Origin: Blastochloris viridis | GTDB taxonomy: Bacteria; Pseudomonadota; Alphaproteobacteria; Rhizobiales; Xanthobacteraceae | Assembly (NCBI RefSeq): GCF_001402875.1 | Contig: NZ_CP012946.1 | Location: 2,644,001 to 2,708,000, forward strand | Length of the DNA: 64,000 nucleotides | Direction: 5' to 3' | Shown: positions 58,765 to 64,000 of the stretch, piece after piece | How positions within the stretch are numbered: the stretch's first letter is position 1 | How the letters are laid out: every line of letters begins with the position of its first letter | Translations under genes and position numbers: made by a program | The notes under the pieces: generated by a model | The model's database searches: none | What the model was told of the DNA's origin: nothing | What the model saw: the letters and a program-made list of their open reading frames with translations, nothing else

Positions 58765-58915
58765 TGGGAAGCAACCATTATGTTTGTCGTGACGCTGCTC
58801 CGCCCGAATGGATTCCGACGGGAACAGATTGCTTGTACAGGCATTTCCAGACCCTGCAAACCAAAGCCCGGCCGTGATCCTCGGATTTCCAGACACCGTT
58901 GCCGATCCGCCACTG

Positions 58916-60061
58916 TTAAGACGTCGCCAAATGAACAATGTCGTTCCAGGTTGCAAACAGCATGAGCATCAGCACCAAAGCCAGCCCGACCCGGAAGAAC
59001 ATCTCTTGCGCCCGCTCGCCGATCGGGCGGCCGCGCGCCGCCTCGACGGCGTAGAAAACGAGGTGGCCGCCGTCCAGCATCGGAATCGGGAACAGGTTGA
59101 GCAGCCCGATCGAGATCGACAGGATGGCGGCGAGATTGACCAGCGCGATCATCCCGACCCCGGCGACCTGGCCGGACAGCTGGGCGATGCGGATCGGGCC
59201 GCCGAGCTGGTCGGCCGATTCCTTGCCGGCGATCAGCCCGCCGACATAGGCCAGGGTGCGCTCGGTGACGTACCACGTCTCCTGCACCGCCATCCAGGTC
59301 GAGGTGAACGGGTCGTGCCGCTCGCGGATGACCTCCTCGGGCGTGGTCGAGCGCGACAGGCCGAGAATGCCGGTGCGGATGGTGTTGCCGAAATTGTCCT
59401 TGATCTCGCGCATCCGCGGGGTGGCGAGCAGATGCTGGCGGACGCCGCCGCGGTCGACCTCGACCGCGATCTCGGTATCGGCGTTGACGCCGACGACGCG
59501 CTGCATGTCGGAGAAGCTGCGGATCGGCTGCCCGTTGATCGTTACCACCACGTCGCCGGCCTTGAAGCCGGCGGTATCGGCGGCGCTGCCGGGCTCGACC
59601 ACGTCGACCCGCGCCGCGGTGATCTGCTTGCCGTAAAGGGTGTAGATGCCGGCGAAAATGGCGATGGCGAGCACGAAGTTGGCCAGCGGCCCGGCGACCA
59701 CCACCGCAGCGCGCTGCCACACCGGCTTGTAGTGGAAGCTCACCCGCCGCTCGGCCTCGGTCATGGTGCGCACCGCCTCGCCGTCCGGCACGCTGGCGGC
59801 ATTCTCGTCGCCGAAGAAGCGGACATAGCCGCCGAGCGGAATGGCGCCGAGGCGCCAGCGGGTGCCGTGGCGGTCGTTGAAGCCGGCCAGCTCAGGCCCG
59901 AAGCCGATCGAGAACGCCTCGACCCGCACCCCGCACAGCCGGGCGACCCAGAAGTGGCCGAACTCGTGGAAGAACACCACGATGGTCAGGACGAACAAGA
60001 ACGGCAGGGCGTAGCCGACAAAGCCCTCGCCGAGCGCGCCAACTGCGCTGATCAGATCCAT
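58916..60061 (-). CDS. rseP: Site-2 zinc metalloprotease RseP
   Basis: A 381-residue inner-membrane protease. The active site HEFGH (His32, Glu33, His36) lies in the first helix, LDGGHL near 335 supplies the third ligand, and a PDZ domain sits at about 120-215 (EPGSAADTAGFKAGDVVVTING, with GNTIRTGILGLSR after it). It cleaves anti-sigma factors and signal-peptide remnants in envelope stress responses. It lies between dxr and bamA, as in most alphaproteobacteria. Confidence 0.95.
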   Translation of the reverse strand: MDLISAVGALGEGFVGYALPFLFVLTIVVFFHEFGHFWVARLCGVRVEAFSIGFGPELAGFNDRHGTRWRLGAIPLGGYVRFFGDENAASVPDGEAVRTMTEAERRVSFHYKPVWQRAAVVVAGPLANFVLAIAIFAGIYTLYGKQITAARVDVVEPGSAADTAGFKAGDVVVTINGQPIRSFSDMQRVVGVNADTEIAVEVDRGGVRQHLLATPRMREIKDNFGNTIRTGILGLSRSTTPEEVIRERHDPFTSTWMAVQETWYVTERTLAYVGGLIAGKESADQLGGPIRIAQLSGQVAGVGMIALVNLAAILSISIGLLNLFPIPMLDGGHLVFYAVEAARGRPIGERAQEMFFRVGLALVLMLMLFATWNDIVHLATS

Positions 60062-60090
60062 CGTGTGTCCTGCTCCTGCATATCACCCGC

Positions 60091-61305
60091 TTAAGATGCC
60101 TTTGCGGCAATTTCGGGCAAGAGGCCCTCGGCCACACGGCGGGTCGCCGCGTCCAGTTCGAGTGCCTCGGCCAGCGTTTCCGGCGCGTTCCCAGGCGACA
60201 TGGCGTCCAGAGTTGCCGCGACGAGGCCGGCAATGCCAGGAAATGTTAACCGTCTTTGCAGAAACGCGGCGACGGCGATCTCGTTGCCGGCGTTCAGCAC
60301 CGTCGGCGCAGCGCCGCCGGCGGCCAGCACCTCCATGGCGATTCGCAAGGCTGGGAAGCGGTCGAGGTCCGGCCGCTCGAAGGTCAGGCTGCCAAGGGCG
60401 GCGAGGTCGAGCCGGGCGACCGGGCCATTGAGCCGCCCCGGCCAGGCCAGGCAGTGGGCGATCGGCACCCGCATATCCGGCACCGACATCTGCGCCAGCA
60501 CCGCACCGTCGGAATACTGCACCAGCGCGTGGACGATCGACTGCGGGTGCACCAGCACGCCGAGCTGCGCGGCGTCGAGCGCAAACAGGTGCATGGCCTC
60601 GATCAATTCGAGGCCCTTGTTCATCAGCGAGGCCGAATCGATGGTGACCTTCGCGCCCATGCTCCAGTTGGGGTGCTTGAGCGCCTGCTCGGGCGTCGCC
60701 GCGGCAATCGCCGCCTTGGTCCAGGTGCGGAACGGCCCGCCGGACGCGGTCAGGGTCACCTTCTCGACCGCGTCGCGCGGGCCGGCGGTGAGGCCCTGGA
60801 ACACCGCGTTGTGCTCCGAATCGACCGGCAACACCGTGGCGCCGACCTCGGCCGCCCGCCGCATGAACAGCGCGCCGGCGGTGACAAGGCATTCCTTGTT
60901 GGCCAGCGCCAGCTTGCGGCCCGGCGCCAGCGCGGCAAGGCTGGGGGCGAGGCCGGCGGCGCCGGCCACCGCCGCCATCACCCAGTCGGCCGGCCGCTGC
61001 GCCGCTTCGACCACCGCGTCAGGACCCGCCGCCGCCTCGATGCCGCTGCCGGCGAGCGCGGCGGCGAGGTCGCGGTAGGCGGCCGGGTCCGACACCACCG
61101 CCAGCCGCGCGCCGGTCGCCTTGGCCGCGGCGGCAAGCTTGGCGGCGTCGCGGTTGGCGACCAGCGCCTCGACAACGTAGCGCTCCGGCGCACGCGTCAG
61201 AAGGTCGAGCGTGCTCGTCCCGATCGAGCCGGTGGCGCCCAGCACGCTGACCCTCAGCGGCGCGTCGGAAGCCGCCGGCTGCGGCGCCTGGAACGGAACG
61301 GTCAT
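60091..61305 (-). CDS. dxr: 1-deoxy-D-xylulose-5-phosphate reductoisomerase
   Basis: A 404-residue enzyme converting DXP to MEP in the non-mevalonate isoprenoid pathway, with NADPH. The cofactor site is VLGATGSIGTSTLDLL near residue 22. LANKECLVTAG and LPVDSEHNAVFQGL carry the metal-binding Asp and Glu, and GGPFRTW and KHPNWSMGAKVTIDSASLMNKGLE form the flexible loop and core signature. It precedes rseP, and its product supports the UppS/undecaprenyl pathway encoded in the same cluster. Confidence 0.96.
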   Translation of the reverse strand: MTVPFQAPQPAASDAPLRVSVLGATGSIGTSTLDLLTRAPERYVVEALVANRDAAKLAAAAKATGARLAVVSDPAAYRDLAAALAGSGIEAAAGPDAVVEAAQRPADWVMAAVAGAAGLAPSLAALAPGRKLALANKECLVTAGALFMRRAAEVGATVLPVDSEHNAVFQGLTAGPRDAVEKVTLTASGGPFRTWTKAAIAAATPEQALKHPNWSMGAKVTIDSASLMNKGLELIEAMHLFALDAAQLGVLVHPQSIVHALVQYSDGAVLAQMSVPDMRVPIAHCLAWPGRLNGPVARLDLAALGSLTFERPDLDRFPALRIAMEVLAAGGAAPTVLNAGNEIAVAAFLQRRLTFPGIAGLVAATLDAMSPGNAPETLAEALELDAATRRVAEGLLPEIAAKAS

Positions 61306-61309
61306 GACA

Positions 61310-62146
61310 TCACCATATCAGGATGCTCGCCGCCGGCGCGCTGCCGCCGCGGATGAGGCTGACCAGCGCCAGGAACAGCAACGCCGCGATCACCCCGTCC
61401 AGGCGATCCATCAGACCGCCGTGGCCGGGGATGAGGCTGCCGCTGTCCTTGGCGCCGAGCCGGCGCTTGAACCAGGATTCGAACAGATCGCCGATCTGCG
61501 ACACTACCGAACTGGCCAGCGCCAGCACGGCAAGCTGCCACGTCACCGCCATGCCGAGGATGGCGACGATGCCGCAGCCGGCCACGGTGCCGGCAATGGC
61601 GCCGCCGACGCTGCCGGACCACGTCTTCTTGGGGCTGATGCGGGGGGCCAGCTTGGGGCCGCCAACGGCGCGGCCGACAAAATAGGCGGCGACGTCGGTG
61701 GCCCACACCGTCGCCAGCACGAACAGCACCGCGTTCAGGCCGAACTCGGGATCGCCGCGCAGCGCCAGCGCCGGCAGCAGCAGCGCGCCGGCATAGAGGG
61801 CGCCGCCCGCCGCCCAGGCCCGTCGCGGCGAGGCGGCGACCAGCGCGATTGCCGCGGCGCCGAGCGCGACGGCCGCAATCGCTGCCGGGCCAAAGCCGGT
61901 CACCCAGGCCAGGGTGGCGGCCGCAAGGCCGAGCCCGCCGGCGGTGGCGGTCGGCCGCAGCGGCGTCGCCTCCAGCAGCCGCAGCCACTCCTCCAGCACG
62001 ATCAGCGCCGCCAGCAGCACCAGGATGGCGAAGGCAGGGCCGCCCAGCACGGTGATCGCCAGCGCGGCCGGGCCGAGGATGACCGCGGAAACCACGCGCA
62101 CGCGCAGATCGGAGGTGGGGCCGGCACGTTCTGTCACGGATGTCAC
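61310..62146 (-). CDS. cdsA: Phosphatidate cytidylyltransferase
   Basis: A 278-residue membrane enzyme with about eight helices, making CDP-diacylglycerol for phospholipids. The complete CdsA signature is visible near the C-terminus: WFKRRLGAKDSGSLIPGHGG followed by LMDRLDG. A GTG start at 62146, twelve bases after the uppS stop, is used; another GTG lies three codons in. The gene order uppS-cdsA-dxr is typical. Confidence 0.95.
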   Translation of the reverse strand: MTSVTERAGPTSDLRVRVVSAVILGPAALAITVLGGPAFAILVLLAALIVLEEWLRLLEATPLRPTATAGGLGLAAATLAWVTGFGPAAIAAVALGAAAIALVAASPRRAWAAGGALYAGALLLPALALRGDPEFGLNAVLFVLATVWATDVAAYFVGRAVGGPKLAPRISPKKTWSGSVGGAIAGTVAGCGIVAILGMAVTWQLAVLALASSVVSQIGDLFESWFKRRLGAKDSGSLIPGHGGLMDRLDGVIAALLFLALVSLIRGGSAPAASILIW

Positions 62147-62158
62147 GGGATCACTCTA

Positions 62159-62923
62159 TCACGGCGAGCCGGCGGCACGCCGGCCCCCGAATCGCCGATC
62201 GCGGCCGCTGAACTCGGCGATGGCCGATTCAAGCGCAGCGCGGTCGAAATCCGGCCATAGCACCGGCGTGAACACGAACTCGGCATAAGCAGCCTGCCAC
62301 AGCAGGAAATTCGACAGGCGCTGCTCGCCCGAGGTGCGGATGATCAAGTCAGGGTCCGGAATCTCGGCGGTGTCGAGATAGCGGGCGAAGGTCTCCGGGT
62401 TGAGCGCCTCAGGCGCAAGCCGGCCGTCGGCGATGGCACTGGCGGCCTGGCGCACCGCGGCCAGGATTTCCTGCCGCGCACCGTAATTGAACGCAAACAC
62501 CAGCACGAGGCCGGTGTTGAGGGCGGTGAGCGCTTCGGCTTCCTGGAGCATGGCGCCGATGTCGGGGTCGAGCCCCTCGCGCATGCCGATGATCCGCACC
62601 CGGACATTGCTGGCGTGGAGGTCCGCCAGGTCCTTGCGGATGAAGCGGCGGATCAGGCCCATCAGGTCGCCGACCTCGTCGGGCGGCCGTGACCAGTTCT
62701 CCGAGGAGAAGCTGTAGAGCGTCAGATAGCCGATCCCGAGCTCGCGGCAGGCCCGCACGGTGCGGCGAACCGCCTCGACGCCGCGGCGGTGGCCCTCGAC
62801 CCGCGGCAGCAACCGCGCTGCCGCCCAGCGGCCGTTGCCGTCCATGATGATCGCGACGTGGCGCGGGATCTTGCCTGCGGCCGGCGAGCGCGTCTCGGAC
62901 AGCATTTGTTCAGGGATCGCCAT
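62159..62923 (-). CDS. uppS: Isoprenyl transferase (undecaprenyl diphosphate synthase)
   Basis: A 254-residue cis-prenyltransferase making the undecaprenyl diphosphate carrier of peptidoglycan and O-antigen. [12 protein letters not shown] holds the catalytic Asp, [14 protein letters not shown] and [19 protein letters not shown] the substrate loops. The ATG at 62923 is preferred; an in-frame TTG eight codons upstream is possible. The carrier it makes is also the likely acceptor lipid for the pentose cluster at 32.7-41.4 kb (inference). Confidence 0.95.
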   Translation of the reverse strand: MAIPEQMLSETRSPAAGKIPRHVAIIMDGNGRWAAARLLPRVEGHRRGVEAVRRTVRACRELGIGYLTLYSFSSENWSRPPDEVGDLMGLIRRFIRKDLADLHASNVRVRIIGMREGLDPDIGAMLQEAEALTALNTGLVLVFAFNYGARQEILAAVRQAASAIADGRLAPEALNPETFARYLDTAEIPDPDLIIRTSGEQRLSNFLLWQAAYAEFVFTPVLWPDFDRAALESAIAEFSGRDRRFGGRRAAGSP

Positions 62924-62972
62924 CGAGGAAGCCTGTTGTTGCCGCAACGTTCGGCCGTCACCGCCCAGGACC

Positions 62973-63536
62973 CTAGACCGTCATGACTTCCTTCTCTTTG
63001 TGCGCCAGGATCTGGTCGATCTCGGCGATGGCGGCATCGGTCGCCTTCTGAACTTCGACGGTCAGACGCTCGTGGTCGTCCTGGCTGATGTGACCGTCCT
63101 TCTCCTGCTTTTTCAGGAAATCGAGGCCGTCGCGCCGGACGTGGCGCACCGCGACGCGCGCCGCCTCGGCATACTTGTGGGCAACCTTGACCAGCTCTTG
63201 GCGGCGCTGGGTGGTCAACTCGGGGATGCGCAGGCGGATCACCTGGCCCTCGGTCGAGGGGCTGAGGCCGAGGTCGCTGTCGCGAATGGCCTTTTCGACC
63301 GCGTGCATCATGCCCTTGTCCCACACCTGGATCGAGAGCAGGCGCGGCTCGGGCACGCTGATCGAGGCGACCTGATTGAGCGGCATCCTGGCACCGTAGG
63401 CGTCGACCTCGATCGGCTCGACCAGGCTTGCGGAAGCCCGGCCGGTGCGCAGCCCGCCGAGTTCATGGCGCAGCACACCGATGGCGCCCTGCATGCGCCG
63501 CTTGAGTTCGGGCAGGTCGTGTGCACCCGACGTCAT
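62973..63536 (-). CDS. frr: Ribosome-recycling factor
   Basis: A 187-residue RRF that, with EF-G, splits post-termination ribosomes. [28 protein letters not shown] opens the helical bundle and RPEPR-like [16 protein letters not shown] and [14 protein letters not shown] [13 protein letters not shown] are family motifs. The ATG at 63536 is chosen because GGAGG lies ahead with six bases between; the ATG two codons upstream abuts the ribosome site and is too close. It lies between pyrH and uppS. Confidence 0.95.
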   Translation of the reverse strand: MTSGAHDLPELKRRMQGAIGVLRHELGGLRTGRASASLVEPIEVDAYGARMPLNQVASISVPEPRLLSIQVWDKGMMHAVEKAIRDSDLGLSPSTEGQVIRLRIPELTTQRRQELVKVAHKYAEAARVAVRHVRRDGLDFLKKQEKDGHISQDDHERLTVEVQKATDAAIAEIDQILAHKEKEVMTV

Positions 63537-63724
63537 GATCATCCTCCGCTCATCAGCGTATTCGAACGCGACCCGCCGGGCCGGCTCGAAAATCCTGCAC
63601 TTCGTCAAGATCTGCCGGACGTCACGGGCCGGCCCCACGGTCCACGCCACGTCCTTTGAAGGTCAGGGCCGGCGGCCGAGCCCGGCCGCCCCGCGCCTTG
63701 CGGCGCCAAATCCCTGGCTTATTG

Positions 63725-63785
63725 CGTTTTCGCTCGCAAACCGGTTCCCACTTTTGCGGAAAATGCTCTAGAGCGTAGATGTCCT
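63725..63785 (-). repeat. Rhizobiales 'AGAGCATTTTCCGC' intergenic repeat, inverted copy
   Basis: On the minus strand it reads CTAGAGCATTTTCCGCAAAA, then GTGGGAACCGGTTTGCGAGC. It matches 26197-26288 in the opposite orientation and fills the spacer between frr and pyrH, where it may form a hairpin in the operon transcript. Confidence 0.75.
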
Positions 63786-63798
63786 AAGGCCAGTCACC

Positions 63799-64000
63799 TC
63801 AGGCCGTGACGAGGGTGGCCCTGCCCTCCCCGCGCAGCACCGCCGTGACCGCGCCCGGCTCTTGAATCGAGAAAACGATGATAGGCATGCGGCTCTCGCG
63901 GGCAAGCGCGAACGCCGCGGCATCCATCACGCCGAGCTGGCGGTCGATCGCCTCCGAGTGGGTCAGCCGCTCGTAGCGCACGGCGGCCGGGTCGGCCTTG
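63799..64000 (-). CDS. pyrH: UMP kinase, C-terminal end (cut by window end)
   Basis: Only the last 66 codons are in the window; the frame is open to the right edge. [32 protein letters not shown] and [12 protein letters not shown] (written here by its segments) followed by GRATLVTA at the end match the C-terminus of bacterial PyrH, which phosphorylates UMP to UDP. pyrH-frr is a nearly universal gene pair. In this genome a Rhizobiales repeat occupies the spacer between them. Confidence 0.9.
   Translation of the reverse strand, partial: KADPAAVRYERLTHSEAIDRQLGVMDAAAFALARESRMPIIVFSIQEPGAVTAVLRGEGRATLVTA

Overview
The window is a chromosomal stretch from a high-G+C alphaproteobacterium, most likely of the Hyphomicrobiales (Rhizobiales). 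The evidence is a MucR/Ros-type zinc-finger regulator, the order pyrH-frr-uppS-cdsA-dxr-rseP-bamA-lpxD-fabZ-lpxA-lpxI-lpxB facing gltA, a LexA gene with the alphaproteobacterial direct-repeat SOS box, an FtrABCD iron system, and several Rhizobiales-style intergenic palindromes. The genus is not resolved. No tRNA, rRNA or CRISPR array was seen. Confidence values are judgements from reading the sequence; no searches were run.

Layout. 1-11.8 kb is mixed housekeeping and accessory: a truncated phytase-like esterase, a Crp/Fnr regulator with a DUF2892 protein, a GT-C membrane glycosyltransferase, Fe superoxide dismutase, an Arg/Pro/Glu-rich membrane-anchored protein, oligopeptidase B overlapping MsrB, MucR, an orphan 86-residue gene and a haloacid-dehalogenase-like enzyme. 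12.2-17.2 kb is a metal block: FtrA (P19), FtrB, FtrC, FtrD for ferrous iron, followed by the copper chaperones PCuAC and SCO that serve cytochrome oxidase assembly. 18.4-31.3 kb carries a GGDEF-EAL protein, an M20 peptidase, a degenerate receiver protein, a HerA-like ATPase, a large secreted SGNH hydrolase and methylmalonyl-CoA mutase, separated by long gene-poor spacers full of palindromic repeats.

32.7-41.4 kb (minus strand) is the most interesting region. It contains a HAD-UbiA prenyltransferase, a DprE1-like FAD oxidase, a DprE2-like reductase, an epimerase-like protein, a flavin oxidoreductase, a methyltransferase and a GtrA-glycosyltransferase fusion. Together these look like a polyprenyl-phospho-pentose (arabinose-type) synthesis and transfer system, resembling the mycobacterial decaprenyl-phospho-arabinose route. 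The last gene is strikingly A+T-rich except for its GtrA end. An apparently intact ISAs1-family element (41892-43140) with a perfect 10-bp target duplication sits just upstream of this cluster.

43.5-64 kb is core genome: lexA with its SOS box, comEC, glnS, gltX and gltA on one side, and the long lipid A / outer-membrane / isoprenoid / translation cluster from pyrH to lpxB on the other. A strong hairpin terminator separates bamA from lpxD. Several families of dispersed palindromic repeats recur in the spacers; they are described individually in the findings.
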